Shown here in pieces: positions 1 to 6,988 of a stretch of 62,933 nucleotides of DNA (its first letter is position 1; each line of letters opens with the position of its first letter). Under the pieces are notes generated by a model. The model was not told where the DNA came from, made no database searches, and saw only the letters and a program-made list of their open reading frames with translations. The translations under genes and the position numbers were made by a program. The DNA is taken from assembly GCA_937899835.1 (NCBI GenBank), contig CALCCE010000188.1, positions 1-62,933 of the forward strand, read 5' to 3'. Source of the stretch: an uncultured Flavobacteriales bacterium. GTDB taxonomy: Bacteria; Bacteroidota; Bacteroidia; Flavobacteriales_G; Salibacteraceae.

Positions 1-370
1 GTGTGATATGTTAAAAATCGACTCATCTACCAGGGCATTGGTAATCGGAGCAACCTCCGGTTGATCCTCAAAAATACATGCTCCTTCTACGCAACCCGCC
101 GACGGGGTTACATCCATTTTGGACAATCCCGGTCGGCGGCAAAAGATCAGGTTTTTACTGGGGTTAAGGAAAAGCCTGGTTCGATATGTCTTTGAAGTAG
201 GTTTCGTTGTTGCAATTCAAAGGTGCTACACTGTTCCATAGTATTCAAGGACAAATTTGTGGTTGCCGGGTTTCAGTTGATAGTTAACAGAAAAGTGGGC
301 TTGGTTGTCAAAAGCCCGTTTCCGGATCGGAGCTTTGTAGGGAGTCTGCCGCTGGTATCCAATCGGTATC
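1..370 (-). pseudogene. Possible broken coding fragment at the left edge
   Basis: This stretch holds no intact gene, but the minus strand looks coding in pieces. From the stop at 370-372, one frame is open to a TAG at 226-228 and reads NYQLKPGNHKFVLEYYGTV near its end, which resembles the last strands of a PA14-type fold. After a one-base frame change at that point it reads VAPLNCNNETYFKD and stops at 164-166. The first frame also reopens and stays open to the left edge, with ATG at 117 followed by MDVTPSAGCVEGAC. None of the pieces has a convincing start, and the first overlaps the end of cvpA. It could be a decayed or misassembled gene, or chance. The PA14 resemblance is by eye only. Confidence 0.22.
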
Positions 371-856
371 TAACTCAAAATCATCCAGTAAGGGCACCAA
401 AGTGGGCGCCACCACCGATACCGGCCGAAGCAATAAGGAAGCTTGACGTTGCTCAGGCGTGAGAATGTTGAGCCTGGCATCGAGGGCGTTGAAAAAGAGC
501 AGGACTACGCTTAAGATCAGGCCCATTTTGAGAATGGAGAATACGGAGCCTGCCAACTTGTTCACCAGTTTGAGCGCTACAAGGTTCACGACTTTTTCTA
601 CTGCTTTGGCCAACAAAAAGACCAGCAATACGATGCCCAGAAAGGTGATGGCAAAAGCGGCCAGGTTGAGTACCCGTTCGCTCCATTCTACGTATGGTCG
701 AAGCTGATCTCCAAGCAAATAGGAAAAGTGGACTCCTCCGTAGATTCCTGTGATCAAACCAATCAACGTAGCGATTTCGATGATCAACCCTTTGGTAAAG
801 CCCCGATAGGCGGCCCAGGCCAAAGGGACAAGCAAAAGGATATCAATCACATTCAT
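308..856 (-). CDS. cvpA: CvpA family membrane protein
   Basis: A 182-residue inner-membrane protein of the colicin V production family. Four hydrophobic segments are visible at about residues 5-22, 24-45, 62-85 and 103-122. The N-terminus contains the family pattern NVIDILLL followed by RGFTKG around residue 19. The start at 856 (MNVID) fits family proteins better than an upstream ATG that adds 15 charged and Cys-rich residues. CvpA is linked in enterobacteria to colicin V export and envelope homeostasis; its biochemical role is unsettled. The C-terminal 40 residues are acidic and probably face one side of the membrane. The gene is transcribed divergently from the conserved hypothetical gene at 926. 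Identification is by family pattern and topology. Confidence 0.85.
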   Translation of the reverse strand: MNVIDILLLVPLAWAAYRGFTKGLIIEIATLIGLITGIYGGVHFSYLLGDQLRPYVEWSERVLNLAAFAITFLGIVLLVFLLAKAVEKVVNLVALKLVNKLAGSVFSILKMGLILSVVLLFFNALDARLNILTPEQRQASLLLRPVSVVAPTLVPLLDDFELDTDWIPAADSLQSSDPETGF

Positions 857-912
857 TGGGCAGGTTTCTGGCAAAATACAAAGTATCCTACACCGATCCA
901 CGGGGCAATCGC

Positions 913-920
913 TAATTTTG
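913..920 (+). promoter_or_regulatory. Bacteroidota -7 box (TAATTTTG)
   Basis: An exact TAnnTTTG match lies five bases before the ATG at 926. At this spacing transcription would begin at or next to the start codon, so the mRNA may be leaderless. No clear -33 TTTG at the usual 19-21 base spacing was seen. Confidence 0.5.
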
Positions 921-925
921 CCAAC

Positions 926-1270
926 ATGGATTTTGAACTCGAAGCCCGATGGCGCAAAACCTTAAAAAAACTGGAGAAACGCTTCGGCGGTGGTATGGAC
1001 CTTCAGGCGGTTTTGTTCTTGATTGGCTTACAGGAGTTAAAAGTAAAACCCAAAAAACTGACCAAAGACCAAAAACTGGACGTAATGCACGTGGCAGTTT
1101 GTACCCTGTTGGTTCCCTATGGCTACTACGAGTTTGAAGGAGACGATACGGAAGGATGGCCTCACTTCAAACAACTCAAAGAGTTGCCCTCTTTATCGCC
1201 CGGCGAGCAAGATCGCTTGATGAAAGAAGCCATCTTCGATTATTTCGGCGAAAGCCTTATTGAAGATTGA
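926..1270 (+). CDS. Conserved hypothetical protein (Bacteroidota)
   Basis: A 114-residue soluble protein with no signal peptide or membrane segment. It begins MDFELEARWRKTLKKLEKRF and has a Lys-rich middle (KPKKLTKDQKLDVMHVAVC) followed by aromatic and acidic residues (YGYYEFEGDDTEGWPHF). I recognise the general pattern from Bacteroidota genomes, but no function is assigned to it. The ATG at 926 was chosen because a -7 promoter box at 913-920 lies inside any longer reading frame. Its last 14 bases overlap the 3' end of the convergent lipoprotein gene at 1257-1754. The acidic, aromatic C-terminal half could suggest a protein-binding role, which is a guess. Confidence 0.75.
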   Translation: MDFELEARWRKTLKKLEKRFGGGMDLQAVLFLIGLQELKVKPKKLTKDQKLDVMHVAVCTLLVPYGYYEFEGDDTEGWPHFKQLKELPSLSPGEQDRLMKEAIFDYFGESLIED

Positions 1271-1754
1271 GGCAGAAAGTGATGTTTTCAGGAGGGCTTG
1301 ATGCACCCGTCGAGGCGGAGTCGTTGTCAAACCCAATGATCTCAAAGGCTTTTTCCTGGGCATAGAACATGATTTTTCCATCCCGTGTTTGCCCCATGGT
1401 CACTTCTCCGTTGGCATTTACAGTTATTCCAAATTCATTGGGGTCGTAATTGCGCCCTTCCAATCGAAAGATGCTCTTGTAGGCTTTTACTTTCAAGGTG
1501 TGCGGGTTGCACCCCATGTTTCCAAAAAAATCAAGTGTTCCACGCTGGTTGGTTTTCGCCTGTTGTAGTGGTAAGCCATCAGTGGTCACCTGAATTTCTA
1601 CATGGGCCAACGGTTCTCCATCGGAACCGGTGGTGGCTACTCGAAAGTTGATCTCTCGGGTACAGGGCGAACGGTCTTCTTTCTCGCAGGCCAGGAGGCC
1701 ACACACGGAAAACAGGATCGACAAGCAAAAGGTAAGGGAGGATGACGGTTTCAT
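1257..1754 (-). CDS. Small lipoprotein, fourth gene of the lipoprotein run
   Basis: A 165-residue probable lipoprotein. The signal peptide runs to residue 22 and the lipobox GLLAC gives Cys23 as the lipidation site; charged EKEDR follows. The mature part (INFRVATTGSDGEPLAHVEI, then GTLDFFGN) looks like a small beta-sandwich of the carboxypeptidase-regulatory or transthyretin-like kind, as in the three genes upstream, but the sequence is much more diverged and lacks their LYCTE motif. It lies last in a minus-strand run that starts at 3111, 51 bases after the gene at 1806. Its 3' end overlaps the convergent gene ending at 1270. No function can be assigned. The start at 1754 (MKPSSS) is preferred over an in-frame ATG three codons upstream. 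Confidence 0.75.
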   Translation of the reverse strand: MKPSSSLTFCLSILFSVCGLLACEKEDRSPCTREINFRVATTGSDGEPLAHVEIQVTTDGLPLQQAKTNQRGTLDFFGNMGCNPHTLKVKAYKSIFRLEGRNYDPNEFGITVNANGEVTMGQTRDGKIMFYAQEKAFEIIGFDNDSASTGASSPPENITFCLNLQ

Positions 1755-1805
1755 GCAACTCACGTTGCAAAAACCACACCTGTCTCAAAAGTCAGTTAAA
1801 AGGGG

Positions 1806-2204
1806 TTAACGGGGCAACAGCACAATGGGCTTGGAAGTGGTTTTCCCTTCTCCAACACTGATGAAGCCCTCTCCATAGGCACTGTCGATCTCAACGATAA
1901 AACCAACATTGGGAGGAGATCCGGTATCGGTAATCGTCGTATCGAGCTTAAATGCTTCTACGGCAAGCACCACTGGTTTCTCAAATTCTTCGCTGTATAC
2001 GCCCCGACTGTCTGTGACCCCTTCACGCTCTACTACACAATTGCTTTCGGTGCAGTAAAGCCGCACTTGTGCATTGGATACAGAACGGCCTTGATCGTCG
2101 TATACTTCAATCTCTCCAATGGTTTTGGCGTTGTCCTCTTCACAACTCACTGCCAACAGGCCACTTAAAGAAAGCGCAATTAAAATCAAGTAGGAAGTTC
2201 TCAT
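1806..2204 (-). CDS. Small lipoprotein, paralogue A of a tandem family
   Basis: A 132-residue lipoprotein with signal peptide and Cys21 in LLAVSC. The mature domain is a single beta-sandwich-like unit. Its landmarks are GEIEVYDDQGRSVSNAQVRL, then YCTESNC with two cysteines four residues apart, then LDTTITDTGSPPNVGFIVEI, then DSAYGEGF. It is closely related along its whole length to the next gene upstream (2298-2699) and more distantly to 2710-3111, which points to local duplication. The fold resembles carboxypeptidase-regulatory or Ig-like domains that decorate Bacteroidota surface proteins, but here the domain stands alone. The start at 2204 (MRTSYL) is preferred over an upstream in-frame TTG-type start because the signal peptide then has normal length. 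Confidence 0.8.
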   Translation of the reverse strand: MRTSYLILIALSLSGLLAVSCEEDNAKTIGEIEVYDDQGRSVSNAQVRLYCTESNCVVEREGVTDSRGVYSEEFEKPVVLAVEAFKLDTTITDTGSPPNVGFIVEIDSAYGEGFISVGEGKTTSKPIVLLPR

Positions 2205-2297
2205 CAACAGGCGTATTTGTTCCAGTGCAAATAACAAGATGCACCACCCAGGGCAAAAGGTTGGGCCTACAAATAACGGGAAAAGCTGGGAAATCGC

Positions 2298-2699
2298 TTA
2301 TTGCGGAAGAATCAACACCGGAGCGGAGATGGTTTTGTTCTTTTCTATGGTAATGAAAGACTCTCCGTACGCCGAATCGATCTTGATGATGAAACCTACG
2401 TTTGGAGGAACTCCGGTATCGGTGACAGTGGTGTCCAATTTAATGGCTTCTATGGCCAGCACCATGGGTTGAAAAAACTCATGACGGGTAATGCCTAAAC
2501 CGTTAGAAACCTTTGCATCTTCTACAATGCAATCTTGCTCGGTGCAGTAGAGCCGCACCCGGGCACCGGGTACTACCTCGCCAAGGTTGTTGTACACGGT
2601 AATTTCTCCTATGGTCGGATCGTCATTGTTTCTGCAGCTGGAAAGGCTGCCGATCGAAAGCAATGCAAATGCCGTAAGTATGAGTTGAAATTTCGCCAT
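2298..2699 (-). CDS. Small lipoprotein, paralogue B of a tandem family
   Basis: A 133-residue lipoprotein with signal peptide and Cys22 in SLSSC. It shares with its downstream neighbour the pattern GEITVY...VVPGARVRLYCTEQDC, the stretch LDTTVTDTGVPPNVGFIIKI and DSAYGESF, so the two are recent duplicates. Both have a conserved Cys pair (YC-x4-C) that may form a disulfide outside the cytoplasm. A 93-base gap separates it from gene A, and only 10 bases separate it from the gene upstream, so the genes are probably co-transcribed. No enzyme motif is visible. A binding, structural or sensory role at the cell surface is possible but not shown by the sequence. Confidence 0.8.
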   Translation of the reverse strand: MAKFQLILTAFALLSIGSLSSCRNNDDPTIGEITVYNNLGEVVPGARVRLYCTEQDCIVEDAKVSNGLGITRHEFFQPMVLAIEAIKLDTTVTDTGVPPNVGFIIKIDSAYGESFITIEKNKTISAPVLILPQ

Positions 2700-2709
2700 T
2701 GTTGGATGC

Positions 2710-3111
2710 TCAAAGGTCTCGTTCAATCACCACGGTTTCTTCTGCGGTCTGTCCTTCCTCTAAAGTAACGACTCCTTGCCCAATGTATTTTCGATCTACG
2801 GGAATGGCGGTAGTGCCCACAATGGAGTCTTCGGTAAGGGTTACCTTAACATCAACAAACAGCACTGCAGGAAAGTCGAACTCGAAAGAAGCAATACCTA
2901 AGCTATTGGAAGTGGTAGAGTCTCGGACCACACATTGGGGCCCATCACAAAATAGCACTACGAGGGCATTTGGCACTACGCGGTCGTCCTGATCAAGTAC
3001 CAAGACCTCTGCTTTGATCTCTTCTTCCTCGGGTTCGCAGGCTACTGAAAGCACTACTAATAATGCCAACAATAAGCACCCAAACCGTCCCTTCAGGGGG
3101 CCTATATTCAT
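2710..3111 (-). CDS. Small lipoprotein, paralogue C, first gene of the run
   Basis: A 133-residue lipoprotein with signal peptide and Cys25 in LSVAC, followed by an acidic EPEEEEI linker. The mature unit keeps the family outline, AEVLVLDQDDRVVPNALVVL then FCDGPQC then FEFDFPAVLFVDVKV, but lacks the PPNVGF segment of paralogues A and B. It is therefore the most diverged of the three. The start at 3111 follows a minus-strand TATATTTG box at 3169-3176, which makes this the promoter-proximal gene of the lipoprotein run. The common mature length of about 110 residues and the preserved Cys pair suggest one shared small fold. Confidence 0.8.
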   Translation of the reverse strand: MNIGPLKGRFGCLLLALLVVLSVACEPEEEEIKAEVLVLDQDDRVVPNALVVLFCDGPQCVVRDSTTSNSLGIASFEFDFPAVLFVDVKVTLTEDSIVGTTAIPVDRKYIGQGVVTLEEGQTAEETVVIERDL

Positions 3112-3168
3112 GGAGCGAATTAATTTCTTATACTTGCTGAAACGCCCTAAAACGCCCGCGTAGTGCGA

Positions 3169-3176
3169 CAAATATA
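3169..3176 (-). promoter_or_regulatory. -7 box (TATATTTG) for the lipoprotein run
   Basis: An exact TAnnTTTG on the minus strand, 58 bases upstream of the ATG at 3111. A TTTG lies 17 bases further upstream at 3194-3197, slightly closer than the usual 19-21. It lies in the short divergent gap shared with the cyclophilin gene. Confidence 0.5.
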
Positions 3177-3188
3177 AAAAAATAAGCC

Positions 3189-4022
3189 ATGCGCAAAAAC
3201 GCCTTTTCCCTCTCATTCCTGGTTCTTATCTGCTTGGTTTTCACCTCTTTTTCTACCCCTGATGAGCAAGACAAAATGGTTTTGATCAGCACGCCAATGG
3301 GTGATATTAAGGTGCGCCTGTACAATGAAACACCCCTCCACCGCGACAACTTTTTGAAGTTGACCAAGGAAGGTTTTTATGATGGTACGCTGTTTCACCG
3401 CGTCATTCCACAGTTTATGGTACAAGGGGGTGACCCTGATTCTAAAGGTGCCGCTCCCAACGCTATTTTAGGCAACGGTGGGCCCGGTTATACCCTTCCT
3501 GCGGAGCTTAATTCGCGCTTTATTCACAAAAAAGGAGCCCTTGCTGCCGCCCGCTTGTCGGATCAGCAAAATCCTGAAAAGCGCTCTTCCGGTTCTCAGT
3601 TCTACATTGTTCAAGGGCGCACCTACACCCCGGACATTTTGCAACGCATGGTTCAGAACCGCAATTTGCAGAATCGACAAATGGCTTTCCGTAAATTTTT
3701 GTCCAAGCCAGAAAATGCCAACTACGTAGAGCGGCTCAACCGTTGCCAGGCCAACAACGACCAACAGGGTATGGTCACTTTAGAAAAAGAGATTGAACCG
3801 ATGATCGAGCCCGATCTTGCCGCTGGAAAGGTGAACTATACCCAAGAACAAATTGATCTCTATGGCACGCTTGGAGGCACGCCCCACCTGGATGGTGCCT
3901 ACACGGTGTTTGGCGAAGTGGTAGAAGGCCTTGAGGTATTGGATCAACTTGCAGCCGTAACCATCGGCTCCAACGACCGGCCGGCAGAAGATCAAGCCAT
4001 GACGGTAAAAGTGTTGGATTAA
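3189..4022 (+). CDS. Secreted cyclophilin-type peptidyl-prolyl isomerase with an insertion
   Basis: A 277-residue cyclophilin that should catalyse cis-trans isomerisation of prolyl bonds in the periplasm. A signal peptide covers about residues 1-22. The active-site landmarks are FHRVIPQFMVQGGD (Arg71, Phe76, Gln79), QFYI near 137 and the closing HLDGAYTVFGEVVEG (His232). Between QFYIVQG and GGTPHLDGAYTVFG there are about 80 extra, charged, helix-prone residues (roughly 148-225) that ordinary 160-180 residue cyclophilins lack. Similar insertions occur in some Bacteroidota cyclophilins; I infer a client- or partner-binding role. The gene is divergent from the lipoprotein run. Confidence 0.9.
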   Translation: MRKNAFSLSFLVLICLVFTSFSTPDEQDKMVLISTPMGDIKVRLYNETPLHRDNFLKLTKEGFYDGTLFHRVIPQFMVQGGDPDSKGAAPNAILGNGGPGYTLPAELNSRFIHKKGALAAARLSDQQNPEKRSSGSQFYIVQGRTYTPDILQRMVQNRNLQNRQMAFRKFLSKPENANYVERLNRCQANNDQQGMVTLEKEIEPMIEPDLAAGKVNYTQEQIDLYGTLGGTPHLDGAYTVFGEVVEGLEVLDQLAAVTIGSNDRPAEDQAMTVKVLD

Positions 4023-4058
4023 CCCCCTTTCCCGGCAAAATTTCCAGGGAAATCAGCG

Positions 4059-4066
4059 TACCTTCG
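4059..4066 (+). promoter_or_regulatory. Near-match -7 box (TACCTTCG) before pheS
   Basis: TACCTTCG differs from TAnnTTTG at one position and lies 29 bases upstream of the pheS ATG. The same variant occurs before marC at 13796-13803. Confidence 0.35.
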
Positions 4067-4095
4067 CATTTCCATTTTCTTAGCGTTAAACGGCC

Positions 4096-5121
4096 ATGCA
4101 AGATAAAATCGAGCGTCTCCGAGAAGAGATCGATGCTTTCAAAGCAGATTCGAAAGATCAGGTTGAATCCTTCAGAATCAAATACCTGGGTTCTAAAGGT
4201 GCTCTCAAAGGGCTTTTTAGTGATTTCAAATCCGTTCCGAACGAATTGAGGCGCGAGTTTGGTCAGAAACTGAACGAACTGCAAAACCGAGCCAAAACGC
4301 GCCTGGAAGAGTTGCGGGATTCGGTAGAAGATCAAGGTTCAGAAACCCAGGAGGCTCCCGACCTTACGCGTCCGGCAAAGCCCACTCCGCTGGGTTCCCG
4401 GCATCCGGTTTCCATCGTGCGCAATGAGATTGTCAGCATTTTTTCCGGAATTGGCTTTTCGGTGGAGGAGGGGCCAGAGATTGAAGACGACTGGCACAAT
4501 TTTACTGCGCTCAACTTCCCGCCGGAGCATCCAGCCAGGGACATGCAAGACACCTTTTTTATCGAAAAGGGAGACAACGACATTGCACTGCGCACCCACA
4601 CTTCTTCAGTGCAGGTGCGGGCTTTGGAACGCGCTCAACCACCGGTTCGCATTGTGATGCCCGGCCGGGTGTTCCGAAACGAAGACATCTCTGCCCGGTC
4701 GCACTGCATCTTTCACCAAATCGAAGGGCTGTACATCGATCGGGGAGTTTCCTTCGCCGACATGAAGCAAACCTTGCTGCATTTCGTCCGTGAATTTTTT
4801 ACCGAGAAAGCGGAAATCCGCCTCCGGCCTTCTTACTTTCCTTTTACCGAGCCCAGTGCCGAAGTAGACGTGTACTGGGGCCTGGAAACCGAAACCGATT
4901 ACCGAATTACCAAAGGAACCGGCTGGTTGGAGATCATGGGCTGCGGTATGGTAGACCCCAATGTGCTCGAAAATTGCAACATCGACTCTAAGGAGTACAG
5001 CGGTTTTGCCTTTGGTATGGGCGTTGAACGCATCGCCATGTTGCGCTACGGCATTCCTGATATTCGCTTGCTGTTTGAAAACGACCAGCGCTTTTTAGAG
5101 CAATTCAAAACGGCTTATTGA
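4096..5121 (+). CDS. pheS: Phenylalanyl-tRNA synthetase alpha subunit
   Basis: A 341-residue class II aminoacyl-tRNA synthetase subunit that, with PheT, charges tRNA-Phe. Residues 1-85 form the charged coiled-coil arm that contacts tRNA. The catalytic core follows from HPVSIVRNEI. Motif 2 is seen in GRVFRNEDISARSHCIFHQI and motif 3 in GFAFGMGVERIAMLRYGI near the C-terminus. The length matches the bacterial family. pheT is not in the window, so the two subunit genes are not adjacent here. The pheS stop overlaps the ATG of the next gene by four bases (ATGA), implying translational coupling to an unrelated-looking secreted protein. Confidence 0.97.
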   Translation: MQDKIERLREEIDAFKADSKDQVESFRIKYLGSKGALKGLFSDFKSVPNELRREFGQKLNELQNRAKTRLEELRDSVEDQGSETQEAPDLTRPAKPTPLGSRHPVSIVRNEIVSIFSGIGFSVEEGPEIEDDWHNFTALNFPPEHPARDMQDTFFIEKGDNDIALRTHTSSVQVRALERAQPPVRIVMPGRVFRNEDISARSHCIFHQIEGLYIDRGVSFADMKQTLLHFVREFFTEKAEIRLRPSYFPFTEPSAEVDVYWGLETETDYRITKGTGWLEIMGCGMVDPNVLENCNIDSKEYSGFAFGMGVERIAMLRYGIPDIRLLFENDQRFLEQFKTAY

Positions 5122-5540
5122 TGGTGAAATGGCTTAGGCTTTTGGTACTAACCATCGCTATCACTTGCATGGGATGGAAAGTAGTTAAAGGCTGTCCAAA
5201 TGAGCTGGTTTCTGCACTGAACATAGGACTGCTTCTATCCGATAGTTTAGACACTTGTTCGGTAGATTTAGCCAGTTCTTTTACTCCTAACCGAGATGGG
5301 ATTCACGAAAATTTCCGGCCGAGGTTCAATTGCCCGGTGGTCGAATATGAATTAACCGTCTTTAATCGCTGGGGCCAGCAATTGTTCAAATCAGAAAACC
5401 CTGAAGAAAGTTGGGACGGCACTTACAAAGGGAATGATGTGCAGATTGGCACCTATGTGATCCTACTTCGTTTTCGTTTTGAAGAGCAACCGGAGGAAGA
5501 GCAACAAGAAATTAAACAGGCCCTTACAATCATACGCTGA
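5118..5540 (+). CDS. Stand-alone gliding-motility / T9SS type B C-terminal-like domain
   Basis: A 140-residue protein with an N-terminal hydrophobic segment (residues 5-23), then Cys26 and Cys47. Its main part matches the gliding-motility-associated C-terminal domain (CHU_C, T9SS type B sorting). The landmarks are SSFTPNRDGIHENFRPRF (54-70), YELTVFNRWGQQLFKS (77-92) and SWDGTYKGNDVQIGTYVILL (98-117). That domain normally ends large secreted proteins; here almost nothing precedes it. The ATGA overlap with pheS sets the start. It may be an orphan secreted domain, a remnant of a larger cargo gene, or a small surface protein. The short acidic tail after the domain (EEQPEEEQQEIK) is unusual for a cleaved sorting signal. 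Confidence 0.8.
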   Translation: MMVKWLRLLVLTIAITCMGWKVVKGCPNELVSALNIGLLLSDSLDTCSVDLASSFTPNRDGIHENFRPRFNCPVVEYELTVFNRWGQQLFKSENPEESWDGTYKGNDVQIGTYVILLRFRFEEQPEEEQQEIKQALTIIR

Positions 5541-5689
5541 GCCACAAAAGTGGTAAAACCACCTGTTTCTTCTCAGTTAACTTTCATCCATTCATTGGTA
5601 AGCACTTGCAGCCTGCCACTTTGGAGGAGTTTCCGCTACGGAAAGACTAACTTTTCAATTCGTACCTTTCCCTCCAAACCCCAAAATCA

Positions 5690-6454
5690 ATGACTGAAGA
5701 CAAAGACCGAAAGATTGCGGTTCTCATCGACGGTGAGAACGCTCAATATAGCCTTACAGGCGACATGTTGGCCGAAGTGGCCAAACAGGGTCGGGTGACC
5801 ATCAAACGGATTTATGGCGACTGGAGTTCCCGCCAAATGAAGGGCTGGAAAGACCAAACCAATAAATATGCGGTGCGTGCCATGCACCAGTTTGCGTTTA
5901 CACGCGGAAAGAACTCAACAGACATTGCCCTGGTGATTGACGCCATGGACATTTTACACCAAGGACTGGCCGACGGCTTTTGCCTGGTGAGCAGCGATGG
6001 TGACTTCACCGGGTTGGCCAACCGCTTGCGCGAAGAAGGCGTATTTGTAATGGGCATCGGCCAGGAAAAAACACCTGAGGCTTTCGTGCGCTCCTGTGAA
6101 CTTTTCATTTACACCGAAAACCTCGGCGACTCGGACGAGGAAGAAGAACCGATTGCCGAAGCCGAAAAGCCAAGTCGCACTCCAAAAGCCAAAGCCAAGC
6201 CGAAGAAAAAGGTGAAACCCATTCCGGTAAACCTCCTCAAGAAGGCATTTAAGAATGCTGTAGAAGAAAATGAAATGGCTTACCTGGGCCGCATGGGCGA
6301 AGCTTTGCGAAAGATTGAACCAAGCTTTGATCCACGTACGTATGGATATCCTCTGTTGAGCAAACTCATCAAGTCGATGACGGGCCACTTTGAGGTGGTG
6401 TACCCTGAAGGTTCGGATTCGGCGTATGTGAAGCTCAAACGGGGCGGCAAATGA
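5690..6454 (+). CDS. NYN-domain nuclease-like protein with C-terminal LOTUS/OST-HTH domain
   Basis: A 254-residue protein. Residues 8-145 form a NYN (PIN-like) domain with the acidic positions expected for metal binding: LIDGEN (Asp14), STDIALVIDAMD (Asp78, Asp84) and SSDGDF (Asp103, Asp105). A low-complexity acidic then Lys/Pro-rich linker (about 148-172) leads to a winged-helix-like LOTUS/OST-HTH domain at 175-252 (NLLKKAFKNA, then YPLLSKLIKS). NYN domains are RNases, and LOTUS domains in related proteins bind RNA, so an RNA-processing role is likely but unproven. It is cytoplasmic. The stop overlaps the ATG of the next gene by ATGA. Confidence 0.88.
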   Translation: MTEDKDRKIAVLIDGENAQYSLTGDMLAEVAKQGRVTIKRIYGDWSSRQMKGWKDQTNKYAVRAMHQFAFTRGKNSTDIALVIDAMDILHQGLADGFCLVSSDGDFTGLANRLREEGVFVMGIGQEKTPEAFVRSCELFIYTENLGDSDEEEEPIAEAEKPSRTPKAKAKPKKKVKPIPVNLLKKAFKNAVEENEMAYLGRMGEALRKIEPSFDPRTYGYPLLSKLIKSMTGHFEVVYPEGSDSAYVKLKRGGK

Positions 6455-6886
6455 TGATCCCGCGCCAATTGCGCCTACTTAGCCCTACATTGTTGGCTGT
6501 TGCCCTTTTTTTGGTGCTCTATTGGCGCTCAATGCCTGGGTTTGGAAGGGCCTTACCGGCCATTCAATACCTTCTACACCGAAGATTTAGTAGATCAGAT
6601 TATTGCTAGTCAACAAGGAGATACTGCTTTGCCTATCGACTCCATTAAGGTTTGGCATTTTTACATTCAATGTGCTTCCGAAAGAAAAGCTGCACTTACC
6701 ATCAACTGGTTGATAGAACGCGAAATGCAAATTGCTTATCAACCTACTGACTCAACGATTTTACTGAGTGCTTCCCTTTTTAAACAGCTTTCCAAGGCCG
6801 AATTGCTTGAGGAATTGTGGGAGTTAGAGTCTTTCACCAGATATTCTCCCCAGGATAGCTTGATTGGCTTCTCCTTTCAGTCTTAG
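6451..6886 (+). pseudogene. Small secreted protein gene with a frameshift in a T run
   Basis: An ATGATG at 6451 overlaps the NYN gene stop and opens a good signal peptide (MMIPRQLRLLSPTLLAVALF). At the seven-T run 6506-6512 this frame runs into unlikely sequence and soon stops. Removing one T joins it to the frame that continues CSIGAQCLGLEGPYRPFN and ends at 6886, giving a protein of about 144 residues with a normal signal peptide. Downstream the sequence looks like a folded domain (DSIKVWHFYIQCASERKAAL), which I do not recognise. Without the fix, only a TTG at 6500 could start the second part, and the signal peptide would be lost. The cause may be a homopolymer sequencing error, a real mutation, or slippage at the T run. 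Confidence 0.55.
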
Positions 6887-6988
6887 GCGGTTGTGGTATC
6901 CATCACTGGAACCATGCAAGATTCCGGAAAAGCAGGAGTATGCATTCCTGTTCTACTTGTGAGAAAGAAGCGTTCGAAAAAAAGATGG

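Noticed and set aside
5550-5562. Small stem GTGGT-AAA... after the gene ending at 5540
   Set aside because: The stem is five bases with a three-base loop and a broken T run; too weak to call a terminator.
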